Source: an uncultured Anaerolineae bacterium (GTDB taxonomy: Bacteria > Chloroflexota > Anaerolineae > Promineifilales > Promineifilaceae). Taken from it: a stretch of DNA of 64,000 bases. Each line of letters starts with the position of its first letter. Position 1 is the first letter of the stretch. Position numbers and translations under genes: made by a program. Location of the stretch: the NCBI GenBank assembly GCA_905479495.1, contig CAJQMR010000002.1, positions 461,311 to 525,310 of the forward strand, in the 5' to 3' direction. Of this stretch, positions 41,438-50,226 are shown one piece after another. The notes under the pieces are model-generated. The model ran no database searches, was not told where the DNA came from, and saw only the letters and a list, made by a program, of their open reading frames with translations.

Positions 41438-42391
41438 TCAATTCACAATCCCTTTGGTGACCTGCAAAAAGACATCTTCTAAATCGCCTGTTTCTTCCTG
41501 GAAGGCCACTACCCGGAAATTGTTAGCGATCAAGCTGGCCAGTAAGCTGCTCAAGCTCTCATCGTCGCCAGTGAAATCAAAGCGCATCGCGTCAGATGGA
41601 ATATCTGCTTCTTCAGACGTAATGATGCTTTCGACTGCCTCGTGGCGCAGCAAAAATTCCTGCACCGGCGTCATTTCATCCAGTACGCGCAGCTGGATCA
41701 GGCGGTGGGTGCGCAGTTGGCGCTTCATTTCAGTCATGTCACCGTAGGCAACCAGGCTGCCTGCCTCCAAAATGGCGATGCTGGTGCAAATATCGGCCAC
41801 CTCAGACAAGATGTGCGAAGAAAAGAAGATCGTTTTGCCCATCAGCTTCAGCTCGCGCAGCAGTTCGCGCATCTCGATGCGGGCGCGGGGGTCCAGGCCG
41901 CTGGCTGGCTCGTCCAGAATAAGCACTTGTGGATCGTGGGCCAGGGTACGGGCCAGGCACAGCCGCTGCTTCATCCCCCGGCTCAGACTATCGACAAACG
42001 CATCTTTTTTGTGTCCCAAATCCACCAGCGCCAGTAAATCATCAATCATGCCCAGGCGGGTGGCTGGGGGAATGTCGTAGCAGGCGGCAAAAAAGTCCAG
42101 GTATTCCCACACCTTCATGTCGTCGTAGACGCCGAAGAAGTCTGGCATGTAGCCAATGTTGCGCCGCACGGCACGCGGATTGTCGATGACCGATTCGCCA
42201 GCGACCCACGCTTTGCCGCCGCTGGGTTTAAGCAGCGTGGTGAGGATGCGCATGGTGGTGGTTTTGCCCGCGCCGTTTGGGCCAATGAAGCCAAAAACTT
42301 CGCCCTCATTAATGGTGAGCGTTAAATCATTCAAGGCCGTCAGATCGCCGTATTTTTTGGTGAGGCCCTGTATTTCGATGATTGTTGACAT
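41438..42391 (-). CDS. ABC transporter ATP-binding protein (CcmA/NatA type)
   Basis: 317 residues. Walker A is GPNGAGKTTT, signature LSRGMKQRL, Walker B VLILDEPASGLDP and switch His in FFSSHILSE. The carboxyl 80 residues form the extra domain usual in ATPases of ABC-2 exporters. It is the first gene of the ATPase-permease-permease set and energises it at the cytoplasmic membrane. Confidence 0.95.
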   Translation of the reverse strand: MSTIIEIQGLTKKYGDLTALNDLTLTINEGEVFGFIGPNGAGKTTTMRILTTLLKPSGGKAWVAGESVIDNPRAVRRNIGYMPDFFGVYDDMKVWEYLDFFAACYDIPPATRLGMIDDLLALVDLGHKKDAFVDSLSRGMKQRLCLARTLAHDPQVLILDEPASGLDPRARIEMRELLRELKLMGKTIFFSSHILSEVADICTSIAILEAGSLVAYGDMTEMKRQLRTHRLIQLRVLDEMTPVQEFLLRHEAVESIITSEEADIPSDAMRFDFTGDDESLSSLLASLIANNFRVVAFQEETGDLEDVFLQVTKGIVN

Positions 42392-42404
42392 AATAATTCT
42401 CTTG

Positions 42405-42497
42405 AACCTGACAGGTTTTCAAAGAAGCTGGGAGGCAAATGTATTTTGCATGGCAAACTAGTTAAAGTTTAAGCTGTTTCATAAACCTGTCAGGTTT
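42405..42497. repeat. Paired AACCTGNCAGGTT palindromes
   Basis: AACCTGACAGGTT (42405-42417) and AAACCTGTCAGGTTT (42483-42497), each palindromic, flank a 65-base non-coding spacer. The same family is embedded in the DUF2723 gene (6558-6586). Confidence 0.7.
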
Positions 42498-42499
42498 CT

Positions 42500-44959
42500 T
42501 TACTCGTTAATGTTGCCGGTCAACACCGGATAAAATTCGCCAATGCCCAGACCAAACTGGCTATTGTTGTCTTGCAGCCGCAGCCGCACCTCGTTGTTGG
42601 GTCCCAGGTAGGGCGCAAACTCGGCAATCGTGTTCAGTCCCCAAACCGGATTCCCGATGGGCTGCCACAAACCTTGTTCAAAATCCCAAATGCGTACTTC
42701 TGGCAATAGTTGGGCTGGGTCTTCAAACTGTTGGGTTAAAGAGAAACCCAGTTCGGTCACTTCCATCGCCTGGAATTCGGGCCAGGGCGTGTAGGAAAAT
42801 TCCACCCAGCCTCCGTTGAGGTACAAATCCTGAATGGTGGGATTATAGACGTTGTTGTTGGCCAACGGTTCCCAGTTCAGCAGGGAAATGGGGATGGTGA
42901 TGTTACGGCCGCTTACAATATTTTGCTGTAGGGGAATTTCAATCAGGTACATGGTGGTGTTGAGGCTTTCAGATTCAGCCCCCGCCAGGCTGGTGTCTAA
43001 CTGCTGTTCACTGGACCAGGCGATTAGGACCACCGATTCCGGCGGCAGGGTAAAGGTGCCTGGACCACCAAAGTTATTGCTTTCTAACGATTGCAGCAGC
43101 TGCCAGCGGGGGAACAGCTCCCGGTTGTTGTAAAAATCAAAGGAGTCCAGGATGGTTTCGGCGTTGGCCGAAAGGGGTGCGCCTGAGTTAAAGCCACCAA
43201 ATGGGGAGCCGGCTGTGCTGCTTGAACTGCTGCTGGCCGAACGAATGGTTTGGGAAACGGCCGTTCGCTCATTCGGCGGCAAATCACCCACAAAAACGGC
43301 CGAATGGCCCAGCAGTACAGAAACTGTTTCCAGGGTGATATCGCTGTTGTTCAGCAAATCTAACTCCAGTGCCAGATTGTTGCCCTCTAGCGTCAGCGTT
43401 GCTGTGCCCGAAACATCCACGGCTGGCTGCGTGCTTTGAGCCAGAAAAACGACGACCTCGCCAATATCGGCGCGCACATCGGAAATGGTAACTTCGTTGC
43501 CGTAAGTAATGGAGCCAATATCGTCGTTGTTATTGTTGAACGGAGCCCCAAAATTTTCACGGTAGGGTTGGGCCAACGCGCCCTGAGGCAGGTTGATGTC
43601 GTAGGTTTTGCGCTGTGGCGAATAAAGGCCGAGTAGACTGTAAACGTCCGCCTGGTCCCCATCTGACTGGCTGTAGGCCACAGAAATCTGGTTGATAATG
43701 GTGTTGTTGCCGCGCAGCTGGAAGCCGGTGAAGTAGGTGACGCCGCTAAATAGCAGCACCAGTACGGGAATGGTGACCCAGGCGCGCTCCAGCTGGTCGC
43801 GCCGCTTGAGAATCCAGTAGTTGAGCGGGCCAACCACAATCGTGTACACCAGTAAGAAGCCAATCAGCTGCAAAATGCTGGGCAGTGTGAGGGAAGGCAG
43901 GCTGGAAACGGCCGTTGTCGCAGCATAACTATTTTGTGGTCCTAAGCCCCAATTTTGGGTGTTGGGTACCCGACTGGCAATGGTGGCCCAAATGGCTTCG
44001 CTGCCATCCCAATCCAACAAAGGGGCCAGCCGTGGGTCGAGCGCCAAAAAGTAGACAGAGCCACGTCCAACCGACTGACGAGCCAGCAGCGGCAGCTCAT
44101 CCTGGCGGAAAATAAGTTCGCCATTGCGCAAGGTGCTGGTGGCCACCACATAGGGCCCCGGATCGCGAAATTCAATACCGATCCGTTCCCGCAGGCCGGG
44201 AAGATCCTCTACGGTTTGGCTGCCGTCAATGGTCACAGGCAGCATATCGGACAGGGCAACGGCCGTTTTTTGCCAGTTGGCCCCGCCAGTGATGATGAGC
44301 TGGCCACCATTGTTCACCCATGATTCCAGGGCTGTGTGCTGGCTGCTGGTGAGTTGGCTGGTGTCAGTATCGTTAAGAATTAAAATATCGAGGGAATTCC
44401 AGGCAACGGCCGTTTCTGGCAAATCGTCCAAGGTGAGCAGGGCCACGGCCGCATCGGCCTGGCTGCCGCTGATGCGTTCCAAAAAAGTAAATTCCGCGCC
44501 ATCCGGGCTAACCACACCATAAAGCAAACTGTTGCGGGCCACACGGGTGATATTGTCGCTGCTGGTTTCCGCCACCAGCGTGCCATCGTTTTGGCGTAAC
44601 TGTAGATCGACGTCACTCGATCCAGTGGACAACTTAATATAAAGCGTCACGCGTTTGTTCGATTGGGTCGGTAGGCTAATGGGGCTGCGAAAAGAGGCCG
44701 GGTCCTGACCGCTGTTTGTGCGCACCAGAATTTCCACGTAGCCTTCAATTGCGGGGCCATTGTTGGCAATCGTTACCTGGACAGGAACCCAATATTCATT
44801 TTTGTACAGGCTGTCATAACCGACCGTCATATCGATGGTGAGGCCGCTGTCATCGTCCTGGGCTGCCACGGGTACGGGTGCAGCCATAGCAAACAGAGAC
44901 AAAAACAAGCAGAACAATAATATGAAGGGTTGTTTTGATCGGGTGTTATTGTTGGACAT
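42500..44959 (-). CDS. Large exported membrane protein with GATase-like domain
   Basis: 819 residues from the ATG at 44959; longer upstream starts have no support. The signal peptide ends near VAAQD. A beta-rich domain (DMTVGYDSLYKNEYWVPVQVTI) is followed by a glutamine-amidotransferase-like Rossmann region (SLDILILNDTDTSQL, ESWVNNGGQLIITGG), then two membrane helices (about 360-385 and 400-420) and a carboxyl extracytoplasmic region of 400 residues. Such proteins recur beside ABC-2 exporters and MoxR clusters, as in the gliding-type GldG arrangement. Function is structural or regulatory; the catalytic Cys of true amidotransferases is not evident. Confidence 0.75.
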   Translation of the reverse strand: MSNNNTRSKQPFILLFCLFLSLFAMAAPVPVAAQDDDSGLTIDMTVGYDSLYKNEYWVPVQVTIANNGPAIEGYVEILVRTNSGQDPASFRSPISLPTQSNKRVTLYIKLSTGSSDVDLQLRQNDGTLVAETSSDNITRVARNSLLYGVVSPDGAEFTFLERISGSQADAAVALLTLDDLPETAVAWNSLDILILNDTDTSQLTSSQHTALESWVNNGGQLIITGGANWQKTAVALSDMLPVTIDGSQTVEDLPGLRERIGIEFRDPGPYVVATSTLRNGELIFRQDELPLLARQSVGRGSVYFLALDPRLAPLLDWDGSEAIWATIASRVPNTQNWGLGPQNSYAATTAVSSLPSLTLPSILQLIGFLLVYTIVVGPLNYWILKRRDQLERAWVTIPVLVLLFSGVTYFTGFQLRGNNTIINQISVAYSQSDGDQADVYSLLGLYSPQRKTYDINLPQGALAQPYRENFGAPFNNNNDDIGSITYGNEVTISDVRADIGEVVVFLAQSTQPAVDVSGTATLTLEGNNLALELDLLNNSDITLETVSVLLGHSAVFVGDLPPNERTAVSQTIRSASSSSSSTAGSPFGGFNSGAPLSANAETILDSFDFYNNRELFPRWQLLQSLESNNFGGPGTFTLPPESVVLIAWSSEQQLDTSLAGAESESLNTTMYLIEIPLQQNIVSGRNITIPISLLNWEPLANNNVYNPTIQDLYLNGGWVEFSYTPWPEFQAMEVTELGFSLTQQFEDPAQLLPEVRIWDFEQGLWQPIGNPVWGLNTIAEFAPYLGPNNEVRLRLQDNNSQFGLGIGEFYPVLTGNINE

Positions 44960-45071
44960 GGTTTGTATACGTTTTAATGCTGCCATTTGTTCCATGCGGC
45001 CGATTATACCGAACGAGACCCATGAACACATGACGGTTCCTGTGCGGGTTACCTTTTGTTAATCTGCTCTT

Positions 45072-45359
45072 TCAGGTCAGAATTTCAATTGCGTAATCGG
45101 CGATGGGCACATCTGGACGGTGTTTTTCCAGCCAGATGACCGCTTTTTGCAGCTGGCTGTGCAGGCGAGCGGCATCGTTGCCTACGGTGACCAGGCCGAT
45201 TACGGCCGTTCCCCACACATCTTGATGATCGACTTCCGCCACGGCTACGTTGAACTTTTGCGGCAGCCGGTTTAAGATCGACTTGAGAATACGCCGCTTT
45301 TCTTTTAAGGAGAAGACTGCTTCTAATTGCAAAGTTATCATACAGCTGGCAATAATCAT
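45072..45359 (-). CDS. DUF503 family protein
   Basis: 95 residues from the ATG at 45359. The family pattern is plain: LEAVFSLKEKRRILKSILNRLPQKFNVAVAEVDHQDVWGTAVIGLVTVGNDAA. DUF503 (YlxP-like) is a small dimeric protein often encoded between infB and rbfA and thought to be linked to ribosome or RNA metabolism. Those partners are not here, so this is an isolated copy. The ribosome site is weak and a second in-frame ATG lies at 45341. Confidence 0.88.
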   Translation of the reverse strand: MIIASCMITLQLEAVFSLKEKRRILKSILNRLPQKFNVAVAEVDHQDVWGTAVIGLVTVGNDAARLHSQLQKAVIWLEKHRPDVPIADYAIEILT

Positions 45360-45646
45360 GAGGCGTATTGTGGAGAAAGGGTGGAAGCAAGTCAAGCACG
45401 TAGGTGTTTTTGCGTCGGTTGGAGATTCATCCAAAAGTACCAATAGCTGCAACGAATACGGCCGTTCTAACGTTTTTATTACTGACCCGCGACAGACTCT
45501 GGTAGCAAAAGCCTGCATCAATTGGGTCTAATTGGTCAAAAAGATGTTTTGGCCCAGCGGGTGACGGCAGCCTAAATATGGTGTCGAAGAAGTGTGATCT
45601 ATGCAAAACTTGCCGTAACATTGCAATTTTGCCGGAGTAGAATGAT

Positions 45647-46372
45647 ATGCTAAGAAAATTAGCTTACCTTTTTTTAATTGTCTTTTTTGTGATGGGTGCG
45701 CTGGCCGCCTACACATTTGTGGCCACTGTCAATAAAGCTGGCTCCGTTGCCCAGCCGATTGGCGAGTTTATGCAACAGCTGGTCATTCCGGCCACGCCTG
45801 TGGTCATGCCTAGTTCTTCAACCATTGTGCGCCAGATTAATGATTTGGCCCGATTAGAAACCGCCTCAATGGAGCTGGAGAAAAACGTAGTGGCGGAACG
45901 AAACAATGACATGCTGTGGGGCATTATGGGAGAAACGCTGATCTTTGAAGCCCACGGCCTGGCTGTAGCTGGCGTGGATTTTTCTAACATGACGCCAGCT
46001 GATATTCAGGTGGTCGATCCCACAACAGTGATGATCCATTTGCCAGCAGCGACGCTTTTTGAAGATTTGCCCTTGTTAGATACAGAAACTTCCCGCGTGC
46101 TGGATCGGGATACGGGGTTGTTTGCTAGCGTCGATCCGCAGTTGGAAACGCTGGTGCGCCAGGAAGCTGAGGCGTCTCTGCGCGAGGAAGCGATGGGCAC
46201 CGTGCTGCTAGAAACGGCCGACTACAATGCCCAAGAGTTCATGCTGACGTTTATGCAGGGTCTGGGTTTTGAAACGGTCATCTTTACCGATGATATTCCC
46301 CCAACGGTGGAACCTTTTGAACAGGAAATTCCTAAGGGGTACATGCTAGTCACGCCAACACCGCAGCCATAA
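45647..46372 (+). CDS. DUF4230 family anchored protein
   Basis: 241 residues: one amino-terminal helix (LAYLFLIVFFVMGALAAYTFV), then an extracytoplasmic domain with the DUF4230 pattern (IVRQINDLARLETASMELEKNV, VAGVDFSNMTPADIQVVDPTTVMIHLP, LVRQEAEASLREEA, LLETADYNAQEFMLTFMQGLGF). Function is unknown; the SPFH-like look of the region suggests a membrane scaffold role. No operon partner is evident. Confidence 0.85.
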   Translation: MLRKLAYLFLIVFFVMGALAAYTFVATVNKAGSVAQPIGEFMQQLVIPATPVVMPSSSTIVRQINDLARLETASMELEKNVVAERNNDMLWGIMGETLIFEAHGLAVAGVDFSNMTPADIQVVDPTTVMIHLPAATLFEDLPLLDTETSRVLDRDTGLFASVDPQLETLVRQEAEASLREEAMGTVLLETADYNAQEFMLTFMQGLGFETVIFTDDIPPTVEPFEQEIPKGYMLVTPTPQP

Positions 46373-46420
46373 TTTGGTAATCGGTAATCGGTAAGTCCTC
46401 AACCGATTACCGCTTGCTGA
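46373..46420. repeat. GGTAATCGGTAATCGG-type repeat
   Basis: TTGGTAATCGGTAATCGGTAA units followed by inverted AACCGATTACCG; hairpin after the DUF4230 stop, which could end transcription. Relative of the in-gene copy at 13226-13325. Confidence 0.7.
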
Positions 46421-46433
46421 CAACGGCTTCCTG

Positions 46434-46985
46434 TTACTCTTTGGGGGGCGAATCGTAGTCGAGGACGTCGCGCCCGGCTTCAGTGGAAAGGATGTCCAGG
46501 GCAGCGGAAGCGCCTTCGCCAGCGGAGATGATAGCCTGGCTGCGGTTCATCTTGGTGCTGCGGCCCACCGCGTAAAGGCCAGCAACGGCCGTACGGCCGT
46601 TGCGATCTACTTCCACACTGCGCCCTTCTTTGGTCAGTCCCAAACTTTGATTCAGCTTCACACCCTTGCCCTCGGCCAAAACCACATATTTGGCGGAATG
46701 ACTGGAGCCATCTTCCAGGGTGACGTTGAAGCCATCGTCGGTTTTGTTCACTTCGGTTACCAGCGCATCCTTTAAGTCAGCACCAAAGTCGGTAACCTGT
46801 TTCTTGGCGATGACTTGAAAATCGCTGCCCAAAATTTTGGGGATGCCCAGGTAGTTGTGTAGTTCTGCATAATGCATAGCGGTGTTGTCTTGTCCAAAAA
46901 CAGTCGTGTCTACGCCATTTTTGGCCAAAAAGAGAGCGCAGCTTAAACCGCCAGGCCCATCGCCTACAATAATTACGTTTGTCAT
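46434..46985 (-). CDS. Short FAD-binding oxidoreductase (thioredoxin-reductase-like, no NADPH domain)
   Basis: 183 residues from the ATG at 46985, with a strong GGAGG five bases upstream. VIIVGDGPGGLSCALFLAKNG is the FAD-binding GxGxxG, and AVAGLYAVGRSTKMNRSQAIISAGEG is the matching carboxyl FAD motif of thioredoxin reductases. Between them only about 100 residues remain, so the NADPH domain and the C-x-x-C redox pair are both absent. It is probably a stand-alone FAD-domain protein rather than a broken gene, since both ends are intact and the ribosome site is good. It might use a partner reductase or bind a ligand. Confidence 0.8.
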   Translation of the reverse strand: MTNVIIVGDGPGGLSCALFLAKNGVDTTVFGQDNTAMHYAELHNYLGIPKILGSDFQVIAKKQVTDFGADLKDALVTEVNKTDDGFNVTLEDGSSHSAKYVVLAEGKGVKLNQSLGLTKEGRSVEVDRNGRTAVAGLYAVGRSTKMNRSQAIISAGEGASAALDILSTEAGRDVLDYDSPPKE

Positions 46986-47092
46986 CTGTACCTCCAAAAA
47001 ATGTGATGAATCGGTAAAATAACTCCCATTATAATACCGTAGTTTGCCGATGTTGACTGCCGTCCGCTTAGGCGCATTTAAGGATTGCTCAT

Positions 47093-47503
47093 ATGGTTTT
47101 TCCGCAAAAAATTCCGGGTTGGAAGCTGCTGGTGGGGGTTTGGCTGGGGTATACGGCCGTCTGGATCAGTCTCGAAGGTTCGTTGCTGCGGGTGATCATG
47201 ATGGGCACAGCAACGGCCGTCTTGCTGCTGGGGCACGGCTGGCAGCGTTGGCTGGGTGGTAAGCAAGTGGGACGTGGGGTTGGGGTGCTGGTAACGGCCG
47301 TTTCCGGCGTACTCTTGGGCGGGGGCAGTGGGTTGCTTTCCCTGCTCTTTATGGCCGTCAAAACCGGATTGCATGCCCACGGCCCGGAATTTAGCCAGGC
47401 AGAGATTGTCTGGGTGTGGCAGATGCTGCCATTGTGGACGGCCGTTGGGCTGTTGGTGGGCTTGGGTGTGGGGTTAATTTGGGCCGGTAGTCAGCGAGTT
47501 TGA
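47093..47503 (+). CDS. Small polytopic membrane protein, unknown
   Basis: 136 residues with four hydrophobic segments (about residues 9-27, 32-47, 60-88, 108-130), a His-rich loop (GLHAHGPEF) and no recognised family. Three of its helices contain Thr-Ala-Val steps written by copies of the ACGGCCGT palindrome. It is divergent from the FAD protein and followed by a GCAAAG repeat. Assigned as real because of its length, hydropathy and lack of any competing frame. Confidence 0.65.
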   Translation: MVFPQKIPGWKLLVGVWLGYTAVWISLEGSLLRVIMMGTATAVLLLGHGWQRWLGGKQVGRGVGVLVTAVSGVLLGGGSGLLSLLFMAVKTGLHAHGPEFSQAEIVWVWQMLPLWTAVGLLVGLGVGLIWAGSQRV

Positions 47504-47582
47504 CGCAAAGAACGCAAAGAAACGGAAGCGGCAAAGAGGATTTTTAGCTTCATCTTTTCTTTGCGACTTTGCGTGATCTTTT
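47501..47582. repeat. GCAAAGAACGCAAAGA-type repeat
   Basis: GACGCAAAGAACGCAAAGAAAC units followed by inverted TTTCTTTGCGACTTTGCG units, filling the spacer between two converging genes. Confidence 0.7.
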
Positions 47583-48621
47583 AGGCAGCGGTGGGAACGG
47601 CCGTACGCGACACGTTCACTGGCTTCTTCAAATACTCGTTTTGAGCATACCATTCAATTTCATCGGCCAGCGTTTCTGCTAAGGGGCGGAACGTGACGCC
47701 CAGTTCGCGCTGTGCTTTTTGCGAGTTGAGCCGCATCCCTTTATGCAAAGTACGAATGCCGCTGACCGTCATCACCGTTTCCGTGCCGCGCAGTTTGGCC
47801 ATTGTTTCGGATGCCCAGGCGACGGCCAGTGCCAATGGGTAGGGGATGGTCCAACTTGGCACACGCACGCCAGTAAGCTGATGCACCGTCCGGCCAACAT
47901 CGACCAGCGAATGAAGGGCCCCGCCGACGATGTAGCGTTCACCGTTTTTGCCTTGTTTAACAGCGTTGATCATGCCTTGGTCAACGTCCCGCGCATCCAC
48001 CATCGAATTGCTGCCATCGATCATGCCGGGTAGGTCACCGTGAAGCAAATCCAGAACGACCTGACCGGCATCGGTAGGGGCGGCATCGCTTGGCCCCATC
48101 ATCCAGCCTGGCAGGATGAGCACCACAGGCATCTGGTGTGTTTTTAGGAACGCCTGTACCGCTTCTTCAGCCAGGATTTTGCTCTTGAAGTACAGATTTT
48201 CCTTGGCGAGGGGATTGAATGGGGCAGATTCGTCCCCGGGATGGCTCTCGCTATTCGCAATCACCCCTGACGAACTGACATGAATCGCTTTTTTTACACC
48301 GGCGCGTTCGGCGGCTTCCAAAATTTGGGTGACACCATCCACATTAATTTTTTGCAAAATCGGCCAATGCTCCCCTCGATTATAATATTCGCGAAAATAG
48401 GCGGCGCAGTGGAACAGTACATCGCAGCCTACCATTTCGTCCGCAAATGCAGCAACATCTTGCATATCTCCGACCACAATTTCTGCGGCCGTATCGCCTA
48501 GGATGCGGTTGGCTTTCTCTGCTGAACGAGCCAGCGCCTTTACGGAATGTCCCTGCGCCAACAAGAGTCGCACTAAATTGCTGCCTAACAGGCCGGTTGC
48601 CCCGGTTACAAATGCTTTCAT
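47581..48621 (-). CDS. NAD-dependent epimerase/dehydratase family protein (DFR-like SDR)
   Basis: 346 residues. The nucleotide motif is TGATGLLGSNLVRLLL; HVSSSGVIANSE and YFKSKILAEEAV give the Ser and Tyr-x3-Lys of extended short-chain dehydrogenases. VCDVLFHCAAYFREY-type strands and the carboxyl GMRLNSQKAQRELG resemble dihydroflavonol-4-reductase and hopanoid-associated sugar epimerases. The substrate is open. It is divergent from a TetR regulator and shares an operator-bearing spacer with it, so it is the likely target. Confidence 0.9.
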   Translation of the reverse strand: MKAFVTGATGLLGSNLVRLLLAQGHSVKALARSAEKANRILGDTAAEIVVGDMQDVAAFADEMVGCDVLFHCAAYFREYYNRGEHWPILQKINVDGVTQILEAAERAGVKKAIHVSSSGVIANSESHPGDESAPFNPLAKENLYFKSKILAEEAVQAFLKTHQMPVVLILPGWMMGPSDAAPTDAGQVVLDLLHGDLPGMIDGSNSMVDARDVDQGMINAVKQGKNGERYIVGGALHSLVDVGRTVHQLTGVRVPSWTIPYPLALAVAWASETMAKLRGTETVMTVSGIRTLHKGMRLNSQKAQRELGVTFRPLAETLADEIEWYAQNEYLKKPVNVSRTAVPTAA

Positions 48622-48672
48622 TGGTTATCTCTCCTTGGAATATGAATTTCTCTCAACTTGTCGGTAAATAAT

Positions 48673-48716
48673 ATGAAAAGTTTTCATGTTTGTAATTATG
48701 TGAGAAAGTTTCATAT
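48673..48716. promoter_or_regulatory. TetR operator candidates
   Basis: A 15-bp palindrome, ATGAAAA G TTTTCAT (48673-48687), and a weaker relative, TGAGAAAGTTTCA (48701-48713), lie between the divergent SDR and TetR genes. They are spaced about 27 bp centre to centre. Confidence 0.6.
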
Positions 48717-48765
48717 TTTTCAACTTGTTCTTGATAATTGTTCATATTTCATTCATAATGAGGGC

Positions 48766-49386
48766 ATGGATGAACAAACATTACGGCGAACACCACAGCA
48801 GGAACGCAGCCAGCAGCGTGTGGAGAAAATCTTGCAGGTGGCCTCAGATTTAATTAGATCAGAAGGGTATGAGGGGCTTTCTACCTCAGTAATTGCTGAG
48901 CAGGCGGGGATTTCTGTGGGTTCGCTCTACCAATTTTTCGCCAACAAGGAAGCGATACTGCAAGCATTGGCCCAGCGTTATCTGGAGAAGGTAACGTTGC
49001 TCAACGAGACGGTTTTCACACCAGATGCCATCTATGTGCCGGTTGATGTGCTTTTCGGCCGTACCGTGGATGGGTTGGTGGACTTTATGGCGCGTAACCA
49101 AGGGTTTCACCAGTTGTTCAACAGCCCCTGGATTTCGCCGGAGCTTCAGGCAGTGTCAGACGCGGCAACGGCCCAGATGATTATGAAAGTTAAACAGATT
49201 TTTTTGGGCAAAGCGCCGCATTTAGCCGATGAGCAGGCCCAGGCGGCGGCGGCGGTGTTGGTTCACATGGTGAGTGGTGTATTGACGTTGGTGGAAACGG
49301 CCGTTCCCGCCCAACGCCCCCTCATCATCACCGAATTTAAACGCATGGGCGTCGCCTATCTCAACGCCGTTATCACCTCAGCCTGA
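48766..49386 (+). CDS. TetR/AcrR-family transcriptional regulator
   Basis: 206 residues from the ATG at 48766; earlier in-frame starts run through the operator and are not supported. The helix-turn-helix is ILQVASDLIRSEGYEGLSTSVIAEQAGISVGSLYQFFANKEAIL, in the standard place, followed by an all-helical ligand domain. Divergent orientation and a palindromic operator next door indicate repression of itself and the SDR gene, relieved by an unknown ligand. Confidence 0.93.
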   Translation: MDEQTLRRTPQQERSQQRVEKILQVASDLIRSEGYEGLSTSVIAEQAGISVGSLYQFFANKEAILQALAQRYLEKVTLLNETVFTPDAIYVPVDVLFGRTVDGLVDFMARNQGFHQLFNSPWISPELQAVSDAATAQMIMKVKQIFLGKAPHLADEQAQAAAAVLVHMVSGVLTLVETAVPAQRPLIITEFKRMGVAYLNAVITSA

Positions 49387-49464
49387 TGACCGCCATAGAG
49401 GACGGGACACAGAGTGGTTTGAGAATCCAGTTGGCTTCCCAGGTTTCTCTTTGCGCTTTGTGGC

Positions 49465-50097
49465 TTATGTATTCAATCGTTTTTCTACATTTTTGAGCGC
49501 TTCTTCCAGCTGTGCCTGGCGCAGGCTGTTGGTCACGTCGCCCCGCGTGCGCTCTAGCACGGCGCGTACCGTATCGGTGCGGCGGCGCAGCCCGCCAGTG
49601 ATGCTGTCGTTGAAGTCAAAGGTGACGAGCTGACTGTAAATCTGGTCCATCACGTCCAGCAGCCGCTCGGCTTCGTCGCTGTGGCCGTGGCGAATGATGT
49701 CCAGAATGCGGCGGCGCAGCTCAGTGGCGGCTTCGGCCAGGCCGTTGAGCCAGGTGTTGCCTTCGGTGCCCAATTCATCGGGCGTCGGCAGGGGAAGATC
49801 GCGCACCAGAGCATAAGTCAAGTTGGCCTCAACAAACTCCTTGACGGCATCCTGTGTATAGCCAGCATGATACAAATTCGGATAGTCACGCACGCCTTCA
49901 ATCAGGGTCGTGGTGGCTTCACGGGCTTCGGCGATGAGCGTTTCGGCCGTTGACCACTCTTCACGGTGGATGGCGCGAATGGAGCGGGCACACAGGCTAA
50001 TGAGCTGCCGTGAGCGTTGGTACGCTTGGTCCCGGGCGGTATTTACCTGTTCAAATTGAGCACGAATTTGGTCGGTTGTTGTATCGAGTTGGTCCAC
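49465..50097 (-). CDS. Translin-family protein
   Basis: 210 residues. A GTG at 50097 with GGAG six bases upstream is a better start than the TTG at 50112. The protein is all helical, with the translin pattern ICARSIRAIHREEWSTAETLIAEA, LYHAGYTQDAVKEFVEANL, LNGLAEAATELRRRILDIIRHG and LRRRTDTVRAVLERTRGDVT. Translin proteins form ring oligomers that bind nucleic acid in eukaryotes and archaea; bacterial members are less studied. Whether the catalytic Glu of the TRAX nuclease partner is present cannot be judged here. Confidence 0.8.
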   Translation of the reverse strand: MDQLDTTTDQIRAQFEQVNTARDQAYQRSRQLISLCARSIRAIHREEWSTAETLIAEAREATTTLIEGVRDYPNLYHAGYTQDAVKEFVEANLTYALVRDLPLPTPDELGTEGNTWLNGLAEAATELRRRILDIIRHGHSDEAERLLDVMDQIYSQLVTFDFNDSITGGLRRRTDTVRAVLERTRGDVTNSLRQAQLEEALKNVEKRLNT

Positions 50098-50142
50098 AAA
50101 GCTCTCCTTCAAACTATTGTAACGTAGAGGTGATGAGAAAAT

Positions 50143-50218
50143 TTAACACAAAGGAACGAAGATTGAAAGGAACAAATAAAAAGCGCTTTGTCTCTTCCTT
50201 CCTTGGTTTCTTTGTATA
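50143..50218. repeat. ACAAAGGAACGAAG-type repeat
   Basis: ACAAAGGAACGAAGATTGAA units followed by inverted CTTTGTCTCTTCCTTCC and TTTCTTTGT units. Second copy of the family seen at 2392-2450. Confidence 0.6.
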
Positions 50219-50226
50219 AAGTAAAG

